A stretch of 64,000 nt of DNA, taken from positions 1 to 64,000 of the forward strand of contig CALLKX010000018.1 in assembly GCA_938083085.1 (NCBI GenBank), read 5' to 3'. A program made the translations under genes and the position numbers. The notes beneath the pieces are model-generated. The model had not been told where the DNA came from. It did not search any database and saw only the letters and a list, made by a program, of their open reading frames with translations. Shown one piece after another: positions 47,442 to 56,553 of this stretch. How positions within the stretch are numbered: the stretch's first letter is position 1; every line of letters starts with the position of its first letter. This DNA is from an uncultured bacterium. GTDB taxonomy: Bacteria > Planctomycetota > UBA1135 > GCA-002686595.

Positions 47442-50400
47442 ATGCGAAGCCTGACCCTCCTCCTCCTCCTCAGCGCCGTCACGGCGGCGCAGGTGACGGC
47501 TCAGAGCGGGAACGGCTTCACCAGCATCGGCACCCAGACTGGGAGGGCGCCGGCGCGGGCTGGCAAGGCCCTGTCGGCCGTGCCTTTTCTCTGGGCACAG
47601 AATGGGCTCGGCCCCATTGAGCTCGACGAGAGCAACGGCGCTGCAGCCGCAGGGGATGGCGCCGCCCTGACGATCGGAGGGCAGAGCTACGCCCGCGGCA
47701 TCGGCTGCTACTCGACCAGCGCGATCGCATTTGACCTCCAGCGAAGGGCCTTCGCGTTCAGCAGCTGGGTCGGCGTCGATGACTCCGTGGGCAACTCGGG
47801 GTCCGTGGTCTTCGAGGTGCTCGGGGACGGGGCCGTCCTCTACAACTCTGGCCTGTTGACGGGTTCCGACGCACCCGTGTTCACCGGCCGGCTCAACCTG
47901 CGTGGTGTCCGCGAGCTGGTCCTGGTCGTTCATGACGGCGGGGATGGGTCCCAGAATGACCTTGCCGACTGGGCCGACGCCTTCCTGTCCGCGCCGCGGT
48001 TCCAGCCTGGCGACGGGTCGGCCCTCAGGTCGACGCGCGGGGAGTGGCTCCCCGCCGAGTCTTGGCCGGTCGATCCGATCCAGTCCGTGCTGCTGGACTC
48101 TGGCGAGCTCCTCACCTTCTCGAGCGCGGTCGTCAGCGGACCGGGCACGCTGCCTCCGACGGACCCCCACGACACGACCGTCGTGGACCTCTTTGACCCC
48201 AGCACCGGGGTTCATACTCCCGCGGACCACTCGAGCGCGGAGCTCTATGGCGCTGCGCTCTCGCGGCTCTCCACCGGCGAGCTCCTCGCCCTCGGCGGCT
48301 ACGCGGGCCGGACGTCCTCGTCGGCACCGATCGGCGCGGATCAGCTCAGCCGCTTCGACTCGTCTACCGGGACCTGGATCCCGCTCGCACCCTCAGGCGA
48401 GGCCTGGCATGGCGCCGCCGGCCTCACCCTCGGAGACGGCTCCTTCCTCGCGCTCGGCGGAGCAGACTTGGGCTCGGTGAACACGGTCCCGGCGCGCTTC
48501 GACGGCGAGGCCTGGACCCGGCTCCCCGGCGCGGATCTTGGCGCCTGGTTGAACGCGGGCATCGGCGCCGTCGACGGGTTGTTCCCCTTCGTCCACCTGA
48601 GCCCCGAGGGCGACGTCGTCGTCGCCGGATGGGATCAGAACCTCGGAGTCATCGAGACCGAGGGTGGAGGATCCTGGGCCTTCCAGGGGCAGCGAGAGTC
48701 CATGGAGCGGATCTGGGGGTCCGCCGCAAGCCTCGGGTCCGATCGGATCCTGGTGCTCGGCGGGGTGGACCGCTTCTCCAGCGTTCCGGATGCTGCCCGC
48801 TCGGCGGTGGTGATCGACGTCACGGGCCCGACCCCTGCGGTCTCGAGCGCGGGGGAGATGATGTTCCGCCGGGCGGACCATGACGCGACGGTGCTCGCGG
48901 ATGGAACGGTGCTCGTGACCGGGGGATCCCGACGGCACAACCCCGTCTCGACGTCGACGGCGATTCGGGTCGCAGAGCTCTGGGACCCCGCGACCGGAGA
49001 GTGGGCCTTCTGCGCCGCGTCGAGCGAGCCCAGGGGCTACCGCTCCACCTCGATTCTCCTGCCCGACGCCACGGTCTGGACGGGCGGCGGCGTCTCGAGC
49101 CCGGGCGTCGGCTCCCTCTCATCCGAGATCTTCCGGCCGCCTTACCTCTTCTCGACGGCCACTGGCCAGCTCGCGCCGCGCCCCGAGATCGTCGCGGCGC
49201 CTGAGGCGCTGGCGTACGACGCGCCGTTCCAGGTCCAGCTCTCGGGCGCTGCCGCCGTCTCGCGCGCCACCCTCGTCCGCCTCGGCAGCGCGACCCACGG
49301 GATCAACACCGACCAGCGGTGCCTCGAACTCTCCTTCACTCAGAGCGGCGCCTCCCTCGACCTCACGAGCCCGCTCAACGGCAACGTCGCCCCGCCGGGC
49401 GCGTACATGCTGTTCGTGATCGACGGGCAGGGCGTCCCCTCCGTGGCGCGGCTGATCCGGCTCCGCCGCGCGGCCCCCGTGACCTGGGAGGTGCTCCCGT
49501 CCACGGACGGCTCGGTGCTGACCTGCCGCCACGAGTCGGCGATGGTCACGGTCAACGGCCGGCTCTACCTGATGGGGGGGCGGGGCAACCGCCCGACTGA
49601 GGCCTTCGACCCGACCACGGGCGAATGGACGTCCATGGGGCTGCCGCCCTTCGAGATCAACCACTTCCAGCCGGTCGTCCTCGGTGGGATCGTCTACATC
49701 GTCGGTGCGTTCACGGGGTCCTATCCGAACGAGACTAGCGTCTCCAACATCTGGACCTGGGACCCAGCCACGGACCAGTGGGCGCAGGGGCCACTGATCC
49801 CCGCGGCGCGCCGCCGCGGCGCCAACGGCGTATTCGTACGGGACGGGAAGATCTACCTCCTCGGTGGTAACAACCAGGGCCATAACGGCGGGGCGCGAGC
49901 CTGGTTCGACGAGTACGACCCCTCGAGCCAGACGTGGCAGGCGCTCCCCGATGCGCCGCGCGCCCGCGATCACTTCAGCACCGTCGTGATCGGGAATCGC
50001 CTCGTGGCTGCTGGCGGACGAACGACCACGCAGCCGAACCCGTTTGCCAACACGATCGGCGCGGTCGATATCTACGACTTCAGCTCCGGGCAGTGGTCGA
50101 CCATCGCCCGTGACCTCCCGACACCGAGGGCCGGCGCCCTGGCGACGCCGGTCGGCCGCTTCGCAGTGGTCATTGGAGGTGAGAGCACCACGCAGCAGGA
50201 CGCACACGACGAGTGTGAAGCCCTCGACGTGATCGCGGGGCGCTGGACGACCCTGCCGTCGCTCGTCGACGGAAGACACAGCGGCGGAATCGGCGCGGTG
50301 GACGGACGTATCTATGTGGCCTCGGGTTCGGGGCGACGGGGCGGTTCTCCGGAGCTGGACACCCTTGAGGTGATTGACGGCGAAGCGGCCATTGAGCTGG

Positions 50401-50807
50401 CCGACCCGAACGGGGTGGAGAACGGTGCTTTCGATCACGGGCTCAGCGGGTGGCAGTCCAGCGGCGTCGCCGACCTCGTGCCGGTGGGAGGGGTCGCCGC
50501 GCCCGCGGTGCGGCTCAATGACTCATCGCTTTGGGCGCTCACCGGGGCGCTTGGGGCCACCAGTTGCGAGCTGAACGCTCTGCTACGCACCAGCGGCAGC
50601 GGCGCCTCAAGCCTCTCATTGGAGGCCCTGGACGCCTCCCAGGCCGTCCTGGCCACCGTCTCGGTGCCTGTGGCGGCCACCGTCGATTACGCGTGCGTGC
50701 AGGCCAGCCTCTCCATCCCGGCCGGCGCTCAGTCCCTCCGCGTGACCGCCACCGCCTCTGGCGGGCAGTTCCTGTTCGTGGACGACGTCGTCCTCGTCAG
50801 GAACTGA
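47442..50807 (+). CDS. secreted NPCBM and kelch/galactose-oxidase-like protein
   Basis: 1121 residues with a signal peptide (SLTLLLLLSAVTAAQVTAQ). An NPCBM carbohydrate-binding domain lies at about 45-187 (NGLGPIELDESNG, GIGCYSTSAIAFDL, GVDDSVGNSGSVVFEVL, DWADAFL). A galactose-oxidase-like kelch propeller and GO-E-set domain (EIFRPPYLFS, RATLVRLGSATHGINTDQR, PPGAYMLFVID) follow to about 680. A second kelch propeller (about 690-985) and a C-terminal CBM-like domain (FDHGLSGWQSSG) complete it. In copper radical oxidases the Tyr-His pair YHS binds copper; here it is Y533-R534, and the other ligand His619 is kept. Oxidase activity is therefore unlikely. Probable extracellular glycan-binding protein. 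Confidence 0.85.
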   Translation: MRSLTLLLLLSAVTAAQVTAQSGNGFTSIGTQTGRAPARAGKALSAVPFLWAQNGLGPIELDESNGAAAAGDGAALTIGGQSYARGIGCYSTSAIAFDLQRRAFAFSSWVGVDDSVGNSGSVVFEVLGDGAVLYNSGLLTGSDAPVFTGRLNLRGVRELVLVVHDGGDGSQNDLADWADAFLSAPRFQPGDGSALRSTRGEWLPAESWPVDPIQSVLLDSGELLTFSSAVVSGPGTLPPTDPHDTTVVDLFDPSTGVHTPADHSSAELYGAALSRLSTGELLALGGYAGRTSSSAPIGADQLSRFDSSTGTWIPLAPSGEAWHGAAGLTLGDGSFLALGGADLGSVNTVPARFDGEAWTRLPGADLGAWLNAGIGAVDGLFPFVHLSPEGDVVVAGWDQNLGVIETEGGGSWAFQGQRESMERIWGSAASLGSDRILVLGGVDRFSSVPDAARSAVVIDVTGPTPAVSSAGEMMFRRADHDATVLADGTVLVTGGSRRHNPVSTSTAIRVAELWDPATGEWAFCAASSEPRGYRSTSILLPDATVWTGGGVSSPGVGSLSSEIFRPPYLFSTATGQLAPRPEIVAAPEALAYDAPFQVQLSGAAAVSRATLVRLGSATHGINTDQRCLELSFTQSGASLDLTSPLNGNVAPPGAYMLFVIDGQGVPSVARLIRLRRAAPVTWEVLPSTDGSVLTCRHESAMVTVNGRLYLMGGRGNRPTEAFDPTTGEWTSMGLPPFEINHFQPVVLGGIVYIVGAFTGSYPNETSVSNIWTWDPATDQWAQGPLIPAARRRGANGVFVRDGKIYLLGGNNQGHNGGARAWFDEYDPSSQTWQALPDAPRARDHFSTVVIGNRLVAAGGRTTTQPNPFANTIGAVDIYDFSSGQWSTIARDLPTPRAGALATPVGRFAVVIGGESTTQQDAHDECEALDVIAGRWTTLPSLVDGRHSGGIGAVDGRIYVASGSGRRGGSPELDTLEVIDGEAAIELADPNGVENGAFDHGLSGWQSSGVADLVPVGGVAAPAVRLNDSSLWALTGALGATSCELNALLRTSGSGASSLSLEALDASQAVLATVSVPVAATVDYACVQASLSIPAGAQSLRVTATASGGQFLFVDDVVLVRN

Positions 50808-50908
50808 GACACTTAATTCATTCGACGCCCTCTGCGGACTGCCGGAACATCTCTCAGACGCGGGCCGTCTTCCCACGGTCCCGCTAGCTCTCCCCAACCC
50901 CCATCTCG

Positions 50909-53434
50909 ATGAAACTCCTCCCGCGCTTGATCCCCGCAGCCCTTCTGGTGGCAGCGCCCCTCGCCCACGCCCAGGAAGCCTCCAGCCCGTCCACCTTCGT
51001 GGAGTTCCAGGAAATCGAGGGGGAACTCGAGTTCTCCGGCGTCATGTGCGCCCGGCCGCTTCAGGTCTCGAGCGCCGCTGAGCGTGGTCAGACCCCGGAC
51101 GAGGCGCGCCGCTTGCAGGAGCTCGCACGTCGGGCGCTGGAGTCCTTCGAGCTGAAGGAGTACGTGGGTGCGACCGACGAGTACCTGTTCTTCGTCCCCT
51201 CGGGCGCCACCGAGACCAGCGTCGCGAACGACCTGCTCGTGACCGGCGCGTTCCAGTACGTCGAGCCGGACTGGACCGTCTATCCGATCGCTTGCCCTGA
51301 CGACAGTCAGTTCAATCAGCAGTGGCATCACCAGGCGAACCGCATGGCCTCCTGCGCGGCCTGGGACCAAGAGACCGGCGATCCCTCGATCGTCGTCGCG
51401 ATCTGCGATACGGGCATCCTGCTGTCGCACGCGGACCTGCAGCTGCACCGTCAGGAGGGCTACCACGCGCCCTCGGACACCTGGGAGAGCCAGGGCGGTC
51501 CGATCGAGGACATCAACGGCCACGGCACGCTGTGCGTGGGCACCTCCGCCGCCAACGGTGACAACGGTATCGGGGTCTCCGGTGTCGGTTGGAACCTCGG
51601 GCACCGCACCATGCGGGTGACCGACTCCACGAACGGCGGCGCGTCACTCTCCAACCTCACCCGGGCGGCTCGCTCTGCAGCGGAGGTCGGTGACAAGGTG
51701 GCCAGCGTGAGCTACAGCGGCGTTCAGTCCGGCTCGGTGAACTCGACCGGCACCTACGTCCGCGGCCTCGGCGCCCTCCTCGTCTGGGCGGCAGGCAACT
51801 CATCGGACGTCCTCTCAGGGCCCCGGGATGACGACGTGATCGTCGTCGGCGCCACGACCTCCTCGGATGCGCTCGCCTCCTTCTCGAACCGCGGTTCGTT
51901 CGTGGACCTCACCGCGCCCGGTCAGGGCGTCCGGACCACCAATGACAGCGGCGGCTACAGCAACGTGAGCGGCACGAGCTTCGCTTGCCCCATGACGGCC
52001 GGGCTCTGCGCGCTGATCTGGTCGAAGAACCCGAGCCTGACCCCGCAGCAGGTGGAGGACGTGCTCCGCATGTCCTGCGACGACCTCGGCGCCGCTGGCG
52101 TCGACGACAACTTCGGCTTCGGCCGGATCAACTCGGACATCGCGATGCAGATGACGCCGGCGACGTCGGTGGGGATCTCCTTCCCCGTGGCGCGTCCGGA
52201 TGAGGTCAGCCCGGCTGGGGGAGATACCCTGGACGTGATCGTCACCCCCGGGACCGACGCGGCGGACACCGCTGCCGCGCTGGTCTGGTTCGACACCGGC
52301 GCCGGCTTCGTCTCGGAGCCGCTACCCTTCATCGGGAACGACACCTTCCGGGCCACCTTCCCCGCGGCGGCTTGCCCGTCACAGATCGACTATTACTTCG
52401 AGTTCCCCCTCGTGAGCGGCAGCACCGCGCTGGCCCCGTCCTCTGGAGCAGCCGCGGCCTACTCCGCCCAGGCCATCGAGCGGAACATCGTCTTCACGGA
52501 TGACCTTGAGGCGACCAGCGGCTGGACCGCGGGCCTCGCGGGCGACACGGCGACCACAGGTGTGTGGGTGCTCGTGGATCCGATTGGCACGGCGGCGCAG
52601 CCCGAGGACGACCACACCCTCGGCGGCTCGCTCTGCTTCGTCACCGGTCAGGGGAGCCCCGGCGGCTCGTTGGGCGAGAATGACGTGGACGGCGGCTTCA
52701 CCACGCTGCTGTCTCCGGCCATCGATGTGTCGACCTCAGCCGACCCCTACATTGGCTACTGGCGCTCGTACAACAACTCGGCGGGCTCCAACACCGACGA
52801 CGTCTTCACGGTGGACGTCTCGGCGGACGGCGGCTCCACCTGGGTCAACGTCGAGACCCTCGGCCCGGCGGCCGAGGCTGGCGGGTGGGCGCGTACGACC
52901 TTCCGCGTCAGCGACCTCGTCTCCGCGACCGGTTCGGTGACCCTGCGCTTCATCGCGGCGGACCTCGGGAGCGGCTCGATCGTCGAGGCGGCAGTGGACG
53001 ACCTCGAGGTCTTCGAGCTCTGCCCCGCGAACTGCGGCTTCCAGTCGTACTGCACCTCGTCTCCTAACTCGACCGGCCTCTCCGCGGTCATGTTCCCTGG
53101 TGGGAGCGCGAGCATCGGTGCAAACGACCTCCTGCTCGTGGCGTCCGGCTGCCCCGGCGGCACGATTGGCATCTTCGCCTACGCGCCGGACCGCGCCACG
53201 GCGCCGGTCGGAAACGGGACGCTCTGCCTCGGGTCTGTGATCCGGCTGGGCGTGTCCTCGGCGGACTTCTTCGGGACCGCGATCCTCCCGTTCGACAACA
53301 CGGCGCCGCCCAACCCGAGCGGACAGGTCGCGGTGGGTGAGACCTGGAACTTCCAGTTCCTGTACCGCGACCTCGCCGGTGGCGGCGCGCTGTTCAACCT
53401 GACCGACGGTCTCAGCGTCACCTTCTGCCCCTGA
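50909..53434 (+). CDS. secreted subtilisin-like (S8) protease with planctomycete-type C-terminal domain
   Basis: 841 residues with a signal peptide (LIPAALLVAAPLAHAQ). An I9-like inhibitor propeptide is suggested by ESFELKEYVGATDEYLFFVP (about 79-125). The catalytic triad is D167 (AICDTGI), H205 (NGHGTLCVG) and S357 (VSGTSFACPMTAG), with oxyanion N297 in AAGNSSD. A CBM-like jelly-roll (FTDDLEATSGWTAG ... VTLRFIAAD) follows at about 530-700. The last 130 residues (CGFQSYCTSSPNSTG, NGTLCLGSVIRL, TWNFQFLYRDLAGGG, DGLSVTF) match a tail I recall from many planctomycete exported proteins. Extracellular protein degradation is the expected role. Confidence 0.92.
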   Translation: MKLLPRLIPAALLVAAPLAHAQEASSPSTFVEFQEIEGELEFSGVMCARPLQVSSAAERGQTPDEARRLQELARRALESFELKEYVGATDEYLFFVPSGATETSVANDLLVTGAFQYVEPDWTVYPIACPDDSQFNQQWHHQANRMASCAAWDQETGDPSIVVAICDTGILLSHADLQLHRQEGYHAPSDTWESQGGPIEDINGHGTLCVGTSAANGDNGIGVSGVGWNLGHRTMRVTDSTNGGASLSNLTRAARSAAEVGDKVASVSYSGVQSGSVNSTGTYVRGLGALLVWAAGNSSDVLSGPRDDDVIVVGATTSSDALASFSNRGSFVDLTAPGQGVRTTNDSGGYSNVSGTSFACPMTAGLCALIWSKNPSLTPQQVEDVLRMSCDDLGAAGVDDNFGFGRINSDIAMQMTPATSVGISFPVARPDEVSPAGGDTLDVIVTPGTDAADTAAALVWFDTGAGFVSEPLPFIGNDTFRATFPAAACPSQIDYYFEFPLVSGSTALAPSSGAAAAYSAQAIERNIVFTDDLEATSGWTAGLAGDTATTGVWVLVDPIGTAAQPEDDHTLGGSLCFVTGQGSPGGSLGENDVDGGFTTLLSPAIDVSTSADPYIGYWRSYNNSAGSNTDDVFTVDVSADGGSTWVNVETLGPAAEAGGWARTTFRVSDLVSATGSVTLRFIAADLGSGSIVEAAVDDLEVFELCPANCGFQSYCTSSPNSTGLSAVMFPGGSASIGANDLLLVASGCPGGTIGIFAYAPDRATAPVGNGTLCLGSVIRLGVSSADFFGTAILPFDNTAPPNPSGQVAVGETWNFQFLYRDLAGGGALFNLTDGLSVTFCP

Positions 53435-53442
53435 GCCAGGGC

Positions 53443-53531
53443 GTCCTCCGCGGAGGACCCCGGCCTCCAGGGGGGATCACCCCTCCCTGGTCCTGCGGCC
53501 CCGCTCGCGCCACCCGGCGCAGCGGGGCCGC
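53443..53531 (+). terminator. two strong inverted repeats after the protease gene
   Basis: A perfect 16-base palindrome GTCCTCCGCGGAGGAC (53443-53458) and an 11-bp stem GCGGCCCCGCT/AGCGGGGCCGC (53495-53505 with 53521-53531, 15-nt loop). Neither has a good T-tract, so factor-dependent termination or a different role is possible. Confidence 0.4.
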
Positions 53532-53633
53532 TCCATTGGTTGTGGGGGAGAGTCTCTGCAGGCCCGTGGCGGAACCCTATGATCGCGCGGCTCAGGCTGC
53601 GCCCGAGCGGCGCATCAGAGCCTGGAGAGAACC

Positions 53634-54782
53634 TTGTTCCTGCCCATCAGCGACGCGCCCAACCCGCCCGGACGGCCCCTGGTCACCTGGGGCCTGATCG
53701 GCCTCAACGTGGCGATCTACCTCCTCGCGACGGCGGCCTTCCACGGCGCCGCGGATCCCGCGCACCCGCTGGTTCAGGAGTACATGCGGGGGGCTGGCCG
53801 GAGCGTGCTGTCGCCAGGGCTGACCAACTACGACGTCTTCGTCTTCGAGTACGGCTTCAGGCCGGCGCACGCGTCAGCCTTGACCCTCCTGACCTCGATG
53901 TTCCTCCACGGCGGCCTGTTCCACCTCGCGGGGAACATGCTGTTCCTGTGGATCTTCGGCGACAACGTCGAGCATCGGCTCGGCCGCCTCGGATACCTGG
54001 CGGCCTATCTGGGGACCGGCGCCGCGGCGACGCTGTTCTTCGCGGCGATGTCACGCGGATCAGACATCCCGCTCGTCGGGGCCAGCGGCGCGATCTCCGG
54101 AGTGATGGGGTTCTACTTCCTCTTCTTTCCGAGGAACGTGGTGAACGTCTTCGTGCTCTTCTTCGTCTTCATCCAGGTGATCCGGGTTCCGGCCAGGGTG
54201 GTGCTCGGGGGCTACATCATCCTGAGCAACATCCTCCCGGCGCTGGCGCAGGGAAACGCCGGCCCCTCCGGGGTGGCGTACGGGGCCCACATCGGAGGGT
54301 TCTTCGCGGGGCTTGGCGCCGCATTCCTCGTCGACCGCCGGGAGCGCGAGTCGCGCCCGCGGGAGTTCCGAGAGGCGAGGGGGCACCGGGCCGCGGCTGC
54401 GCGGCGACCGTCGTTCGCGGACCTCGTCGCTTCAGGCCGGTTGAGTGACGCAGCAGACACCTACTTCGCGACGTCGGACCACATCCTGGACCGAGAGTCG
54501 CCGCGAGAGGTGCTGGTCCTGGGCCGTTGGCTCTCGGAGAGCGGTAAGGCGCGCGCCGCCCTCTCGGCGTTCAGGCGCGTGCTGGCGAGCCATCCGAGCG
54601 GTACGACGGCGGCTGACGCACACCTCGGAGCCGGGCTCGTGCAGCTTCGCAATCTCCAGCGCCCGACGTCTGCGTACCAGCACTTCTTGGACGTCATTGA
54701 CCTCGAACCTGGGAGCGAGGCGGCCGCGATCGCGCGAGAGGGGATCGACTTCATCGAACGCTCCGGCGGGGGGCGCCCTTGA
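53634..54782 (+). CDS. rhomboid family intramembrane serine protease with C-terminal TPR-like tail
   Basis: 382 residues from a TTG start preceded by a well-spaced GGAGAG Shine-Dalgarno (53623-53628). Six to seven membrane segments. The catalytic Ser is S151 in GASGAISG and the His is H219 in AHIGGFFAG; the conserved HGGLFHLAGNMLFLWIFGDNVEHRLG region is intact. A large first loop (about 40-75) resembles bacterial GlpG-like long variants. Residues 240-382 are cytosolic and helical with TPR-like patterns (ALSAFRRVLASHPSGTTAADAHLGAGLVQL). The stop overlaps the TTG of the EamA transporter. Substrates unknown. Confidence 0.93.
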   Translation: MFLPISDAPNPPGRPLVTWGLIGLNVAIYLLATAAFHGAADPAHPLVQEYMRGAGRSVLSPGLTNYDVFVFEYGFRPAHASALTLLTSMFLHGGLFHLAGNMLFLWIFGDNVEHRLGRLGYLAAYLGTGAAATLFFAAMSRGSDIPLVGASGAISGVMGFYFLFFPRNVVNVFVLFFVFIQVIRVPARVVLGGYIILSNILPALAQGNAGPSGVAYGAHIGGFFAGLGAAFLVDRRERESRPREFREARGHRAAAARRPSFADLVASGRLSDAADTYFATSDHILDRESPREVLVLGRWLSESGKARAALSAFRRVLASHPSGTTAADAHLGAGLVQLRNLQRPTSAYQHFLDVIDLEPGSEAAAIAREGIDFIERSGGGRP

Positions 54783-55678
54783 ACCTCGCCTCTTCGCACC
54801 GGCGCCGGCTCACCCTGAGCCTCTTCGTCAGCTGGCTCGTCTTCTCCAGCGCGGCGGTCGTGATCGTGATCGCTGCGCCCGCCCCTCCCGCGACGGTGGC
54901 CGCGTCGAGGGTCGCGATCACCGCGTTGGCCTGGGCGGTGATCACACGCCTCCGGGGTGGAGGGCTAGGGCTCGCAGGCGTCGACGGCCCGACCCGGCGG
55001 CGCATCTGGATCTCGGGGGCGCTCCTCGGCGCCCACTTCTCTCTCTGGATCCTGAGCCTGACGCTGACCTCCGTCGCTCACGGGGCGGTGCTCGTTGGGC
55101 TCCAGACGCTCTTCGCCGGGCTCTTTGGCCTCTTCCTCGGGGACCGGATCTCCTGGCGCCTGTGCGCGGGTGTCGCGGTGGCGCTCCTGGGTACGGCTAT
55201 CCTGACGGGATCGGACGCAGGCACCGCGACGCTGCTCGGGGATGGTCTGGCGGTCCTCGCGGGGGCGTGCAGCGCGGCCTACCTCGTGGTCAACCGTGGC
55301 GTCGGGCATGCGTTGCCGCTCCCGATGCTCCTGGCCTGGGTCAACGGGGTCGCCGCGTTGACGATCGGCGGCTGGATCCTGCTGAGCGGCGGAGACTTCT
55401 GGGTCCCGGGCGCAGGGGGCGCGGAGGTGATGGCGATCTTCTGGCTCGGACTCGGGCCGGGGCTGATCGGGCACGGCTCCATGAACTGGGCAGCGAGATC
55501 CTTGCCCGTGCACGTGGTCTCGCTGACCGTGCTATTGGAGCCTGCCGGGGCCGCCGCGCTGGCCTGGGCGGCGCTGGGCCAATCCTTCGGATGGGAGGAG
55601 GTGCTCGGAGCAGCGCTGCTCCTGGTCGGCGCGGGGATCTCCGCCTCGGATCAGGGCCGTGTTGCGCCGCCGGATTGA
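54779..55678 (+). CDS. EamA/DMT-superfamily transporter
   Basis: 299 residues from a TTG that overlaps the rhomboid stop (CTTGA). Ten transmembrane helices in two EamA halves, with typical stretches ALLGAHFSLWILSLTLTSVAHGAVLV, TLFAGLFGLFLGDRISW and VVSLTVLLEPAGAAALAW. These are inner-membrane metabolite or drug exporters of varied substrate. Its last 28 bases overlap the convergent homocysteine methyltransferase gene. The shared promoter with a rhomboid protease has no obvious meaning. Confidence 0.9.
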   Translation: MNLASSHRRRLTLSLFVSWLVFSSAAVVIVIAAPAPPATVAASRVAITALAWAVITRLRGGGLGLAGVDGPTRRRIWISGALLGAHFSLWILSLTLTSVAHGAVLVGLQTLFAGLFGLFLGDRISWRLCAGVAVALLGTAILTGSDAGTATLLGDGLAVLAGACSAAYLVVNRGVGHALPLPMLLAWVNGVAALTIGGWILLSGGDFWVPGAGGAEVMAIFWLGLGPGLIGHGSMNWAARSLPVHVVSLTVLLEPAGAAALAWAALGQSFGWEEVLGAALLLVGAGISASDQGRVAPPD

Positions 55679-56553
55679 TCGAGGGCGTGGACGATAGCTG
55701 CCACGTGCGCCGCTGAGGTGCCGCAACAGCCACCGACCACCCTGAGGTCCTGGGACTCGGCCGCGCGCTGGCACCAGGCGGCCAGAGCATCCGGGCCGAT
55801 GGGCCAGACCGGGCGCCCCCCGAAGGCCTCGGGCAGCCCTGCGTTGGGCCAGGCGCCGAGCGGCCCTCTCCATGCGGCGCGTACCGCGGCGAGCGGACGG
55901 TCCATGGAGGCCGGGCCGAAGGCGCAGTTGAGCCCCAGGAGGTCTACCTCGAGCTCTCCGGCCAGACGGGCAATATCGCTGGCATCGCCTCCCCCGGGTA
56001 GCTCGCCGTCCGCCGTCAGGCTGAAGCTGATGAGGATCGGGACCTCTCGGCTCGCCGATCGGACCGCTTGTACGACGCGCCGGGCGACGTGGATAGACGG
56101 CAGCGTCTCAGCGAGGATGCCGTTCACGCCTCCCGCCAAGAGCCCCCGGATCCGGCCTCGGTCGGCGCCGGCCTCGCCTTCGTCGTGGCCTGAGGTCGTG
56201 CCGGGCCCGATGACCCCGAGGCAGGGCGCCTCAACGTCGCAGCGGTCGGCAGCGGCGCGGGCCAACGCTACAGCCCGACGCGAGAGGTCCTCTGCATGGT
56301 GGGGGAGGCCCCGTTGCTGCAGCTCGAGCTCGCTCGCGCAGAAGGTGTTCGTCCGCAGGATCTGGGCCCCGGCCCTCAGGGACTCCACGTGGAGTCCGAT
56401 CACGGAGTCGGGCTCGTCGAGATTCAGCCGCTCGAGCCCGCCCCCAGGTCGCTCGCCGGGCCGCCGCGCGATCAGCCCCGTTCCTGTGGCGCCGTCGAGG
56501 ACGAGAGGCCGCGTGCCAGCGAGCCGCCGGCGAAGCTGCTCGGCCTGGGGCAT
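55651..56553 (-). CDS. homocysteine S-methyltransferase family protein
   Basis: A 300-residue TIM-barrel enzyme with the zinc ligands C210 (LLGLNC), C276 and C277 (GGCCGTS). The N-terminal LVLDGATGTGL and ILRTNTF are typical. Such enzymes transfer a methyl group to homocysteine from S-methylmethionine, betaine or similar donors, and lack cobalamin domains, unlike MetH. The start codon overlaps the histidine kinase stop by one base, suggesting translational coupling to a sensor. With metF also in the window it could feed methionine supply; donor unknown. Confidence 0.88.
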   Translation of the reverse strand: MPQAEQLRRRLAGTRPLVLDGATGTGLIARRPGERPGGGLERLNLDEPDSVIGLHVESLRAGAQILRTNTFCASELELQQRGLPHHAEDLSRRAVALARAAADRCDVEAPCLGVIGPGTTSGHDEGEAGADRGRIRGLLAGGVNGILAETLPSIHVARRVVQAVRSASREVPILISFSLTADGELPGGGDASDIARLAGELEVDLLGLNCAFGPASMDRPLAAVRAAWRGPLGAWPNAGLPEAFGGRPVWPIGPDALAAWCQRAAESQDLRVVGGCCGTSAAHVAAIVHALDQSGGATRP

